Assembly (NCBI GenBank): GCA_028292485.1
Contig: JAQGMG010000015.1
Coordinates: 83,359-147,358, forward strand
Origin: Rhodocyclales bacterium
GTDB taxonomy: Bacteria > Pseudomonadota > Gammaproteobacteria > Burkholderiales > Rhodocyclaceae
DNA: 64,000 nucleotides
Direction: 5' to 3'
Part shown: positions 9,897 to 18,570 of the stretch, piece after piece
Position numbering within the stretch: position 1 is the first letter of the stretch
Layout: every line of letters starts with the position of its first letter
Made by a program: the position numbers and the translations under genes
The notes under the pieces: model-generated
Seen by the model: only the letters and a program-made list of their open reading frames with translations
What the model was told of the DNA's origin: nothing
The model's database searches: none

Positions 9897-10283
9897 TCGA
9901 GGTGTCGAGTCAGGCATTTCATGAAATGACCTGACCAGCCCGACGCCGTAGCCCCGCGCTCGCACAGACTCGTAAGAGTTTGTTGCGGGCGCGTTGTTTT
10001 TGGCAATCCGGGTGATCGACACGCTTCAACTTTCCCTTTAAAAGCCGTTGATCAAGAAGCAGCGCGTAAGAGTGCGTTCTGCCGGAATGCTGCGTTGCAG
10101 CGACGGACCTGTGCTTTCGGGATCATGTATGCTCGCTGTGCTGCCTGCAAACACAGGCGCTGTCGAGAGTCGGGGGCTTGCGTTGCCCCGCAAAAAAATG
10201 TCAATTGCAGCTTGTACATACCCGAAGCCAGATGTCATCCCCTTCGGCAAGACAGGCTTGTGAACGGGAGTAGGCCTCGGCCC
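9897..10283. other. 387-nt intergenic region with a palindrome
   Basis: Between the peroxiredoxin and PAS-GGDEF-EAL genes. It holds a near-perfect palindrome at 9909-9935 (GTCAGG, ATTTCA / TGAAAT, CCTGAC arms), 12 nt after the peroxiredoxin stop. There is no T-run, so it may be a weak terminator or a protein-binding site. Short reading frames across the rest lack ribosome sites and recognisable products. No riboswitch was recognised. Confidence 0.5.
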
Positions 10284-13200
10284 ATGAAGTTGCTGTCAAA
10301 GTGCATAGCGCGTGTACGTCCGTACAGCTTCCGTCTTATGACGGCGGTATTGTGCGGACTGTTTACGCTCGACTGTGTGGCGCAGGGCCTGACCGCAAAT
10401 CTCACACCCAGCCTCGTGGGACTGGTGGTGATTACGGCATTTGCGCTCCTGCTTGCCGCTGCCCTGCTGTATCGCCATCAAATCAAGCAGCTACGCCAGC
10501 GTAGCCGTGCGCTGGAAATATCCGAGCATCGCTATCGACTGATCGTCGAAGGCACCAATGTCGTGGCCTGGGAGTACGACGTCGGTTCGGACTGTTTCAC
10601 CTATGTTTCTGCGCCAGGCGAGCGCCTGCTGGGTATCGATATCGAGAACTGGAAACGCTCGGGCTTCTGGCGTGCGCGTCTCCATCCCGACGATGCCGAT
10701 GTGGCAATGGCTTTCCTGCGCGCGCAATTTCGCGCCGAGGCTTCGCACGAATGCGAGTACCGCATGCTGCACGCGGACGGCAGCGAAGTTTATGTGCGCG
10801 ATCTGCGCACGCTGGTCACGGGCGCACGCGGACATGTCGTCGGCATGCGCGGCATTTTCGTCGACATCACGGCTCACCGTGCTTCCGAAGCGGCGCTTGA
10901 AGATAGCGAGGCGCGCCTGCGCAGCGCTTTCGAACAGGCTGCCGTCGGCATGGGACTGTGTTCGATCGTGGGCCAGTACCTGCGCGTCAACTTGCGTTAC
11001 TGCGAGATCGCCGGCTACACGGAAGCGGAATTGCTGCGCAAGGATTTTCGCGAGCTGACGCATCCCGATGATGTTGAGTCCAACGAGCGTCTGCTCGACC
11101 AACTGGTCATTGGCAGCGACAAGAAATTCTCGATGGAGAAGCGCCTGCTGCGCGCTACCGGGGAAATCGTCTGGGTCAATCTGACGTTGTCCATCGTCAA
11201 GACGCGCCGCCTCGGCTCCAGCCAGTTCATGGAAGTCATCGAGGACATCACCGCACGCAAACATGCCGAAGCAGAGCTGCGTGACAGCGAAGGGCGCATG
11301 CGCCTGATCCTGGCCGCCATGCGCGAGGGTGTGGTGATGCGCGATGCATCCGGCCAGGTGATCATCGCCAATGCCGCCGCACGCCGCACCTATGGATTGG
11401 CACCGGGCGAGGCTTTCCCGCCGCTGTATGACCCGATGGGTTTGCGTTATTACTATGAAGACGGCTCACCGTGTCCGATTGATGAATTACCCGGTGCGCG
11501 CGCCATGCGCTCCGGACGCTCCACGTCGGCTGTCGTAGGCGTCGAGCGTCGCGACAGTTCGCGCATCTGGTTCGTCGCACGTGCCGAACCTTTGCCGCGT
11601 GACGAGCGCACGGGCCTGCATCCGGTGGTGTTCACCATGTCGGATATTTCGGCGCAGAGACGCGCCGAAGAAGAGCTGCGTCTGGCGGCCACGGTGTTCG
11701 ACAACAGCGTCGAAGCCATCATGATCACCGATGCGCAGCGGCATATCCTGTCGGTCAATCGCGCCTTTTCCGAGCTCACCGGGTATGACGCAAGCCAGGC
11801 TATTGGCCAGACACCGGCCATGCTGTCGTCGGGGCGAGTCAATGATTCGCAGATCGCGACCATGTGGAACATGACAGAAGAGCAGGGCTCATGGCAAGGC
11901 GAAGCCTGGCAGTGCCGCAGCAATGGCACGGAGTTTCCGGGCTGGTTGTCGATCAGCGCAGTGCGTGATCGCAGCGGTGGCCTGACCAATTTCGTGGCGG
12001 TGTTTTCGGACATCACGGAGCGCAAAGCGAGCGAGGCGCGCATCGCTTTCCTGGCGCATCACGATCCGCTTACTACCTTGCCCAACCGCACGCTGTTCCA
12101 GGATCGCATCGAACAGGCACTCGGGCGCGCCGAACGCAGCGACCTGATGGTTGCCTTGCTGTTCCTCGATCTCGACCGCTTCAAGACCATCAACGATTCG
12201 CTGGGCCACCTCGCCGGTGACCGGCTGCTGCAATCGGTCGCCGAGCGCCTCGGACACTGTGTGCGCGACACCGATACGATCTGCCGCCAAGGCGGCGACG
12301 AGTTCCTTATCGTGCTCGCCGACCTGACGGATGAAGACGTGCCTGCGCGCATCGCCGACAAGATCCTGCGCCGCCTCTCCGAGCCCTTCGATGTCGATGG
12401 CCATACGCTGGGCACGTCATTCTCGATTGGCATAGCGGTCTATCCGAACGACGGCGCCAATGCCGACGCGCTGATGAAGAACGCCGATACGGCGATGTAC
12501 CACGCCAAGGAGAGCGGCCGGAATACCTACCGCTTCTTTACCGAGCAGATGAATGCCAATGCGCTGGAGCGTCTGCAACTGGAAAACCATTTGCGTCAGG
12601 CGCTCGATCGTGGCGAGCTGCTGCTCAACTATCAGCCGCAGATCGATCTGACCACAGGAGCCATCGTCGGCGCCGAAGCGTTGATCCGTTGGCAGTCCGA
12701 AGCACTGGGCTTCGTGCCGCCGGGGCGTTTCATTCCGATTGCGGAAGAGTCGGGCCTGATCCTGCCGATCGGCCGCTGGGTCATGCGTCAAGCATGTATG
12801 CATGCCAAAGCCTGGCAGGAATCCGGCTTCCCGACTGTGGCCGTGGCAGTCAATATTTCGGCGCTGCAATTCCGCCGCGATGACATTGTCGCGACCGTCC
12901 GGGAAATCCTCGCCGAAACCGGCCTGGCACCCGAGTATCTCGAACTGGAGATCACCGAGTCGCTGATCATGCAGCACGCCGAGGATGTGCTCGACACGAT
13001 GCAGCGCCTCAAGGCCTTGGGTGTGCGGCTGTCGATCGACGATTTCGGCACGGGATACTCTTCGCTGTCCTACCTCAAGCGTTTCGCAGTCGACCGTCTG
13101 AAGATCGACCAGAGCTTCGTGCGCGACATCGTTGAAGATCCGGATGACGCCGCCATCGTGCGGGCCATCATCCAGATGGGCAAGAGCCTCAAGCTCGACG

Positions 13201-13382
13201 TCGTGGCCGAGGGCGCCGAATCACGCGCCCAGGTGGACTTCCTGATTCGTGAAGGCTGCCGTACGGCGCAAGGCTATTTCTTCTGTCCGCCAGTCACGCA
13301 CGATGTGTTGGCGCGCGTGCTGCAACAGGGTACGGGTGTACGCGTCGGCGACCTGCAGGTGCCTGCCTTGTCAGCCAGCTGA
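10284..13382 (+). CDS. Membrane PAS-GGDEF-EAL cyclic-di-GMP turnover protein
   Basis: 1032 residues. Two N-terminal hydrophobic segments (~14-34 and ~43-63) are followed by about four PAS/PAC sensory domains (~80-570), a GGDEF domain with intact GGDEF at 670-674 and an EAL domain with intact EAL at 798-800. An RxxD inhibitory site (RDTD) lies exactly 5 residues before GGDEF. The EAL domain keeps the metal and catalytic signatures NISALQF, ITESL, DDFGTGYSS, KIDQSFV and AEGAES. Both diguanylate cyclase and phosphodiesterase activities are therefore possible. The ATG at 10284 is chosen because membrane segments follow at once; an in-frame GTG lies 24 nt upstream. Confidence 0.92.
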   Translation: MKLLSKCIARVRPYSFRLMTAVLCGLFTLDCVAQGLTANLTPSLVGLVVITAFALLLAAALLYRHQIKQLRQRSRALEISEHRYRLIVEGTNVVAWEYDVGSDCFTYVSAPGERLLGIDIENWKRSGFWRARLHPDDADVAMAFLRAQFRAEASHECEYRMLHADGSEVYVRDLRTLVTGARGHVVGMRGIFVDITAHRASEAALEDSEARLRSAFEQAAVGMGLCSIVGQYLRVNLRYCEIAGYTEAELLRKDFRELTHPDDVESNERLLDQLVIGSDKKFSMEKRLLRATGEIVWVNLTLSIVKTRRLGSSQFMEVIEDITARKHAEAELRDSEGRMRLILAAMREGVVMRDASGQVIIANAAARRTYGLAPGEAFPPLYDPMGLRYYYEDGSPCPIDELPGARAMRSGRSTSAVVGVERRDSSRIWFVARAEPLPRDERTGLHPVVFTMSDISAQRRAEEELRLAATVFDNSVEAIMITDAQRHILSVNRAFSELTGYDASQAIGQTPAMLSSGRVNDSQIATMWNMTEEQGSWQGEAWQCRSNGTEFPGWLSISAVRDRSGGLTNFVAVFSDITERKASEARIAFLAHHDPLTTLPNRTLFQDRIEQALGRAERSDLMVALLFLDLDRFKTINDSLGHLAGDRLLQSVAERLGHCVRDTDTICRQGGDEFLIVLADLTDEDVPARIADKILRRLSEPFDVDGHTLGTSFSIGIAVYPNDGANADALMKNADTAMYHAKESGRNTYRFFTEQMNANALERLQLENHLRQALDRGELLLNYQPQIDLTTGAIVGAEALIRWQSEALGFVPPGRFIPIAEESGLILPIGRWVMRQACMHAKAWQESGFPTVAVAVNISALQFRRDDIVATVREILAETGLAPEYLELEITESLIMQHAEDVLDTMQRLKALGVRLSIDDFGTGYSSLSYLKRFAVDRLKIDQSFVRDIVEDPDDAAIVRAIIQMGKSLKLDVVAEGAESRAQVDFLIREGCRTAQGYFFCPPVTHDVLARVLQQGTGVRVGDLQVPALSAS

Positions 13383-13414
13383 CGCAGGGGCTACGAAGCA
13401 AAGCCAAAGTCTCT

Positions 13415-13580
13415 CACCGCAGAGACGCAAAGAACGCAGAGGGCCACAGAGAAACCCGGGTTTGGCCATCTCCTTGGTACGCGCGGCCCGATTCAAACTG
13501 TCCAAAGAGGAAGTACTGGCGCGGAAGCGCATTTTTCTTGCCCTCAGGATTTTCTCTGCGTCCTCAGCGCCTCTGCGGTG
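13415..13580. repeat. Imperfect inverted repeat between convergent genes
   Basis: The left arm (13415-13443, beginning CACCGCAGAGACGCAAAGAA) and right arm (13552-13580, ending GCCTCTGCGGTG) are complementary over about 29 nt with a few mismatches and enclose about 108 nt. The arm motif resembles a dispersed proteobacterial intergenic repeat. It lies between the convergent PAS-GGDEF-EAL gene and the zinc-ribbon operon and may serve as a two-way transcript end. Confidence 0.7.
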
Positions 13581-13629
13581 GGCTGCCCGCAGAGCCTGGG
13601 GGGCCAATGCCTTGTCCGCTGCGGGCTTG

Positions 13630-14844
13630 TCAGCCGTTACGCGTGCCGCATTCGCCGCAGAAAACATCATCAGCTGCCAGCGGTGCTTTGCAACCGATGC
13701 AATAGCGTTGTGCGCTGGCGCTCGGTCGTAGCACGGTCTGATCGGGATCGGCCGCAGGTGTTTCAGCTGTCGGTTTCGCGGCAGATGCACGCGCATTGGC
13801 TTGCATCTGTGCAGCGCGCTCGCTGGCCTGGCGGGCTTTTTCGCGGGCCTTGTCGAGCGAGCCCTGCAGCATGGCTGCAGAGCCGCTGACATCCAGACCA
13901 TCCATGGTCCGCAGATAGATCAGGCACAGGCCCTTGATGAATATGAGCACCGGCAAGGTGGCGCCAATGGCGAACAGCACGCCCGTGCCGAAGGCACTTC
14001 CGCCACCGCCGGGCATGAAGCTGCCGAGGCCGCCGAGCACGCCACGCTCGGCATATGGATTGAACGGCTCGCGCCCGTATGCGACATGCATGAAAGGACT
14101 TGCTGCATTGCCGGCATCGCTGTAGCCCTCAGGCATGCTCATGCCGACATGCATGCCAGCTGCCATGCCTTGCACCACCATATAGCCGGAGATGAGGATG
14201 CCACCGATGATCATGGCGGTGAACGCGACGAGAAAGCCGAGCAGGATGAGGCGAATCAGGATTTCGAGCGGACGCTGGCGCAGCACCGCCAGCAGCCGGG
14301 AGAGCGCTGCAAACACGCCGTGCCCTTCCCATATCGCAGGTGCCAGGACTGCCGCGCTGACGTTGAAAGCCGCGTAGAAGGTGACGCCCATGATGATGGA
14401 GGCCACTGGCAGGACGATGCCGTACAGGGCGTTACCGATACCGGGAATCTTGCAGATGAACAGGATCACGGCCAGCGCGAGCAGCATCACGATGACAATC
14501 GCCAAGATGCTCAGACCGGCACCAACCAATCGCGGCGTACACACCACGCCGAGCAGCAACGAGTCCGCCAGACTTGGCGGTACGTCGCCCTTGGCCTCGG
14601 CCATCAATTGCGAGCCGACGGCGGAATAGCCTACCAGTGCCGCGCCTGCGGTCAGGATGAAACACAGCAGACTGAGGAAGCCATGCGAAAAAGCGAGGTA
14701 GCCTGTCAGTCCGCCGAGTGCCGCGAGCACGAGCAGCGTCGCCAGGGTCAGCGTCAGTGCCCGCCAGTTCCTGACTGCACTGAATGCATCCATCATGTCT
14801 GCGCCCGGCAATGGCCTGGTGCCGCCCTGGGTATCGATGCTCAT
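13630..14844 (-). CDS. Multi-pass membrane protein with C-terminal zinc ribbon
   Basis: 404 residues, not assigned to a known function. Several hydrophobic segments span roughly residues 25-320. A Gly-rich loop follows, then an Ala-rich charged stretch (REKARQASERAAQMQ) and a terminal zinc ribbon, CIGC-x9-CGEC. The start at 14844 has GGGGAG 5 nt upstream. It is the last gene of a four-gene minus-strand set in which three proteins carry the same type of short zinc ribbon. The ribbon should be cytoplasmic; role unknown. Confidence 0.8.
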   Translation of the reverse strand: MSIDTQGGTRPLPGADMMDAFSAVRNWRALTLTLATLLVLAALGGLTGYLAFSHGFLSLLCFILTAGAALVGYSAVGSQLMAEAKGDVPPSLADSLLLGVVCTPRLVGAGLSILAIVIVMLLALAVILFICKIPGIGNALYGIVLPVASIIMGVTFYAAFNVSAAVLAPAIWEGHGVFAALSRLLAVLRQRPLEILIRLILLGFLVAFTAMIIGGILISGYMVVQGMAAGMHVGMSMPEGYSDAGNAASPFMHVAYGREPFNPYAERGVLGGLGSFMPGGGGSAFGTGVLFAIGATLPVLIFIKGLCLIYLRTMDGLDVSGSAAMLQGSLDKAREKARQASERAAQMQANARASAAKPTAETPAADPDQTVLRPSASAQRYCIGCKAPLAADDVFCGECGTRNG

Positions 14845-14931
14845 GAAACTCCCCTCGATATAGTCGTCAGGAAAGCCTGAACAAGCCTGGTCGCAATTTC
14901 GCAACTGACGCGACGCTTATTCAGAGCTCCT

Positions 14932-15564
14932 TCAATTGAACTGCTTCTGGTCCAGCGGCTGGTAGAAAATCGCAGTGTCTTTCGCCTGCTTTGCTTCGAA
15001 AACCTGTACGTCCGGCTTCTGGTTATTGTTAGCCGATGCGATCCCTTCGTTCAACCATTGCGTCACACGAGGTTTGATGGAGGCCGTAACGCTGACGACG
15101 ATTTGCTGTGTCTCGTGCGCGCTGGCTTGGGCAGCATGCTTGCCGAGTTCGCGTATGGCTTCGGCCCAGACCTTGTCGCTGGCCCTGATCTTGTCGAGGG
15201 GCAGCGGCCGCAGCACCACGTTCTTGACGGCATCGATCTGCTCGGTCTTGCCGCTTGCTTCGTCGCGCTTCTGTACCCGTGTAACCACGATGCTGAGCGG
15301 CAGCTTCTGCGCCTGGGCACGACTTGCAAAGCCGCGCGCTTCGGCCAGGTCCTGCTCCTTGCCTTGACGCCAGGACAGATTGCCGTCACCCGCAGGCTTG
15401 CTGGCAGGCTTTGCGCAATCGCTACAGGCAGCAGGTGGGCGAGCGGGTTCGGCACGCGTGGGGGTATTGGCTTGAGATTCCTTCGGCTTGTCGCCATCAC
15501 TTGCACAAGCAGCCAACAGCGAAATCGCCAATGCACAAGCATAAACGGTGACTTTCATTTTCAT
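14932..15564 (-). CDS. Predicted lipoprotein of the zinc-ribbon cluster
   Basis: 210 residues. The signal peptide ends in the lipobox LLAAC with lipidated Cys20. Next come a low-complexity Pro/Ala region holding a CSDC pair and a globular domain (~90-210) with an alternating pattern suggestive of beta strands and helices. No family recognised. The start at 15564 is preceded by AGGAGC at 8 nt. It lies 24 nt downstream of the double-zinc-ribbon gene and 87 nt before the next member, so all are probably co-transcribed. Confidence 0.8.
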   Translation of the reverse strand: MKMKVTVYACALAISLLAACASDGDKPKESQANTPTRAEPARPPAACSDCAKPASKPAGDGNLSWRQGKEQDLAEARGFASRAQAQKLPLSIVVTRVQKRDEASGKTEQIDAVKNVVLRPLPLDKIRASDKVWAEAIRELGKHAAQASAHETQQIVVSVTASIKPRVTQWLNEGIASANNNQKPDVQVFEAKQAKDTAIFYQPLDQKQFN

Positions 15565-15588
15565 CGGGTAAAGCTCCTGATCGTTCAA

Positions 15589-16524
15589 TTATTGGTTCAG
15601 CAAGCGCTGTAGCGCTTCTTCGGCCTGTTTGCGCTTGGCCGCCGCTGCATCCTGTTTGGGTTTTGGCTTGGGTTTCTTCACGGCAGCAGCAGCTTCCTGC
15701 GAGGTCTTGTCTGTTTCGCCAGGCGTTGCCTTGGGTAACGGCGGTGGCACGGGTTCTGCCGCGACCGGCACGGGTGCAGGTGGGACCGCTGCGGGCGTCG
15801 ACGGTTCCGGCTGGATCAGGGGTGCCGACTGCGGCTCGGGAAGCGGTGCAGAGGCCAGCACTGCGGGCACACTTTGCGATGCGTCGACGGCTGCCGAAGC
15901 CTCTGCTTGCGGCACCGAGGCGGTGTCGATCACCACACCGGGTTGCTCTGGTGAATGTCCGCTCATCAACAGCAGCGCGCTGACCAGCGCGGCAACGATG
16001 AATGCGCCAGCGCCCAGGCCGAGGGCCAGATAATTGCGTTGGGGTGCCTTGTGTTGCGCCTTTGCCTGATCGTGCATGCTCACGGACATGGTCGCAGCCG
16101 ATTTCGGCGCCGGGTCGCGATGGTCTTGCTGGACGGGGGCCGCGGCGGGACGGCTTGCAGACGCAGCTGCCAATGAGGACTGCTGCGCCTCTTCGCGCAC
16201 CCGCGCCAGCATGGCGTCGCGCGCCTGCGGTGTGAGGATGACCGTCTTGTTCGCGTCATCGTCTTCTTCATACGGCTGCCTGGCGGCGCCCGTAAACGGT
16301 GTGTTTGGTGCCGTTGGTGCCGGTGGTGCAACAGGTGCCGGCGGCGCAGCACTGGCCACGGGCTGGGCCGAGCCGCAGCGTTTGCAGAACTTGGCGCCCG
16401 CTTTTACGGGTGCGGCGCAGACCACGCAGTCGACGGTGGCTGGCGGGCTCAATGCTCCCCCGCATTGGTGGCAAAACGTCTTGCCATCCAGGTTTTCTGC
16501 GTTACAGGCGGGGCAAACATTCAT
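15589..16524 (-). CDS. Double zinc-ribbon protein with one membrane span
   Basis: 311 residues. Two zinc ribbons at the N terminus (CPAC...CHQC within residues 4-22, CVVC...CKRC within 33-50), a Pro/Ala linker, one transmembrane segment near residue 180 (LGAGAFIVAALVSALLL) and a long Pro/Ala-rich extracytoplasmic stretch. It ends in a Lys/Ala-rich tail (KKPKPKPKQDAAAAKRK). The topology suggests cytoplasmic ribbons tethered to a periplasmic tail. It resembles zinc-ribbon scaffold or regulatory proteins, but no specific family is recognised. AAGGAAC lies 5 nt before the ATG. Confidence 0.8.
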   Translation of the reverse strand: MNVCPACNAENLDGKTFCHQCGGALSPPATVDCVVCAAPVKAGAKFCKRCGSAQPVASAAPPAPVAPPAPTAPNTPFTGAARQPYEEDDDANKTVILTPQARDAMLARVREEAQQSSLAAASASRPAAAPVQQDHRDPAPKSAATMSVSMHDQAKAQHKAPQRNYLALGLGAGAFIVAALVSALLLMSGHSPEQPGVVIDTASVPQAEASAAVDASQSVPAVLASAPLPEPQSAPLIQPEPSTPAAVPPAPVPVAAEPVPPPLPKATPGETDKTSQEAAAAVKKPKPKPKQDAAAAKRKQAEEALQRLLNQ

Positions 16525-16606
16525 GCTGAGTTCCTTGGTCGGATCATCGTGTCAAGTAGACGGCAGTAGAGCGCAAATATTGATATCGTGCGCCTGGCGT
16601 TGCGGG

Positions 16607-18391
16607 CTATGCGTGAAGTGGTGCTCCACATGCGCCGCAAAAAACGTCGCGCGGCTCGACTGGGGCTGCACAGCGCGGGCAGAGTCTGGCCGTTTCACCC
16701 GTAGCAGTCGTCATCGCAGCCCCGATGGTAGCGCCTATGCGTTGTGGTGCAGTCGTGCCGACCGTCGGTTGATTGAGCCGGGACAGCTGCGCATGGCGCT
16801 CCATGTCCGCAGCAGCACCTGGCGCCAGAATGATGGACTGGCTCTCGGCGAACTTGCGCAGCTGTGCCGTCAGATGCTCGGCCGCCTGTGGCACGGCGAG
16901 CATGCCGACGATAGAGCGCGCAGCATCCTTGCCGAATGCCACGGTGGCGACATCCGCCACCCATAATCTGAATGTCATGGACTCGATCTGTACCACCGAG
17001 CTGTTGGTACGGATCGAATCATTGAGCACGTTGCCGTAGTTCATGTTGGCGCTGACGTACTGACCGCGCATTTCCATCCAGTACAGCCGCGACTTGAAAT
17101 CGAAGCGATTCCACAAAGCATGCGCCGCGCCCAGTGCGTAATGGCCAATGGCCGAGAAGGCCAGCGCGTAGAACAACCAGCCATGCAGGTTTTCGAAACT
17201 CAGCGTGTCCTGCATGCGCAGGCCCAGCATGAACCAGCACACCGCCGCGATGGCATGCGCCGCGAAGCCAAGCGCATCGAGGCTCAGGATGAATACATGG
17301 CGTGGCTCCGATAGCGCGGAGCCTAGCGTCGGTGCGTCGCGCTCGGCGGGCGTGGGCTGTGTTTCCTCGAGCAGATCGGCCTGGAAACTACCGGTCTTTT
17401 CATTGAGATCGATGGCTGGCTCGTGCCGTGTATAGCGGCGATTGGGCATCTGGTCGACCCATGCATGTTGCATCACACGATCGAACTCCGTCATGACCTG
17501 CGATGGATGACAGTTGATGCTCCAGGTCTCCGTCGCACATGCCACCGTAGTGTTCGGTGCCGAACGCACCTGACGGACGAGTGCCAGGAAGAACAGGCCG
17601 AACGCCACGATGCCGAAGATCATGACGATGAAGACATGCGGGAACGGCGACAGCCCGCCGAGGCCGGGCAGGGCGTCACCGAAAAGGGCCAATAGGGCAG
17701 GGCCGACGATGGAGAAGGCGCACAGCAGCACCAGCTTGCCGACAGAGAGTACGTCGTGACCGGAGCCGATGTTCACCGAACTCGAGCGCCACAACAATAT
17801 CTTCAATGCATAAACGAGGTAGACCAGGCCGATCCAGTCGACGATTTTGCCACCAGCGTTGCCACCACCGATGCTGCCGAACAGCAGTACGAGCAACATC
17901 GACACGAAGATGATCGTCATGTTGAGCAGATTCCTGAACTGCACGCTTGCCAGCGTCTGCAGCGTGGCGGGGGCGTAGATCAGGTTGGGCACCAAGGTGT
18001 AGAGCACGCCCTGGACCGGGCCGCTGGGCTCGGTCAGTGGCAGTGCCTGGTGCAGCAATGTGTCGCTGATATGCTTGGCCGGCGCGCTCGTGCCTGGCTG
18101 GTTTTGCGGTACGTCGGGAGCAAGGCTCGTCGGCCGGCCACGACCGAAGAAGAAACGCAGCTGCGTCAAGGCGCGGGCCAGGTAGCCGCCACCCAGTACC
18201 AGCAGCGCCAGCGCCACGATGATTGCGAGGAATTTTGCGGACCGTCCCGCTTCGGCCAGATGTGCACGGGTGATCAGGAGCAGCGCGACACCGGCGGCGA
18301 TGTACAGGGCGCTGCACAGGGCGAAGAAGATGTTCTCGACCTTGAGCGGGTTGGGAATCTGTTTGCTGCTGTTGCTGAAGTCGTATGTCAT
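16607..18391 (-). CDS. Multi-pass membrane protein with C-terminal zinc ribbon
   Basis: 594 residues, first gene of the four-gene zinc-ribbon set. About eight hydrophobic segments fall in two groups (residues ~20-280 and ~390-460), separated by a soluble region. A further soluble domain and the terminal ribbon CPRC-x9-CGAC follow. An MTYDFSN start at 18391 is chosen because the first membrane span follows directly; the frame is open further upstream. The nearest upstream gene is the divergent ketosynthase, 180 nt away in the same direction, so read-through from the lipid operon is possible. Function unknown. Confidence 0.78.
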   Translation of the reverse strand: MTYDFSNSSKQIPNPLKVENIFFALCSALYIAAGVALLLITRAHLAEAGRSAKFLAIIVALALLVLGGGYLARALTQLRFFFGRGRPTSLAPDVPQNQPGTSAPAKHISDTLLHQALPLTEPSGPVQGVLYTLVPNLIYAPATLQTLASVQFRNLLNMTIIFVSMLLVLLFGSIGGGNAGGKIVDWIGLVYLVYALKILLWRSSSVNIGSGHDVLSVGKLVLLCAFSIVGPALLALFGDALPGLGGLSPFPHVFIVMIFGIVAFGLFFLALVRQVRSAPNTTVACATETWSINCHPSQVMTEFDRVMQHAWVDQMPNRRYTRHEPAIDLNEKTGSFQADLLEETQPTPAERDAPTLGSALSEPRHVFILSLDALGFAAHAIAAVCWFMLGLRMQDTLSFENLHGWLFYALAFSAIGHYALGAAHALWNRFDFKSRLYWMEMRGQYVSANMNYGNVLNDSIRTNSSVVQIESMTFRLWVADVATVAFGKDAARSIVGMLAVPQAAEHLTAQLRKFAESQSIILAPGAAADMERHAQLSRLNQPTVGTTAPQRIGATIGAAMTTATGETARLCPRCAAPVEPRDVFCGACGAPLHA

Positions 18392-18570
18392 CTTGGTCGT
18401 GTGGACATCGTGGTATGGCAACAGACCCTGAACAGCGGGTTGTGACGGGTGTTTTTTGCGCAGCGGCCGGCGATGCCGCAGCTTCCCGCAAGCTTGCGGC
18501 AAGCATTATCGCACTCTGACGACTACAAGTCGCCGCGGCAATCGGGAGCGTGGCTTGCTATGCGCGCCTT

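Noticed and set aside
10048..10263. Small plus-strand reading frame of 71 codons upstream of the GGDEF-EAL gene
   Set aside because: No ribosome site, no recognisable protein features, and composition like random GC-rich sequence.
9897..10283. Possible c-di-GMP riboswitch ahead of the GGDEF-EAL gene
   Set aside because: No GEMM-type conserved core could be matched; only a palindrome and unstructured sequence were seen.
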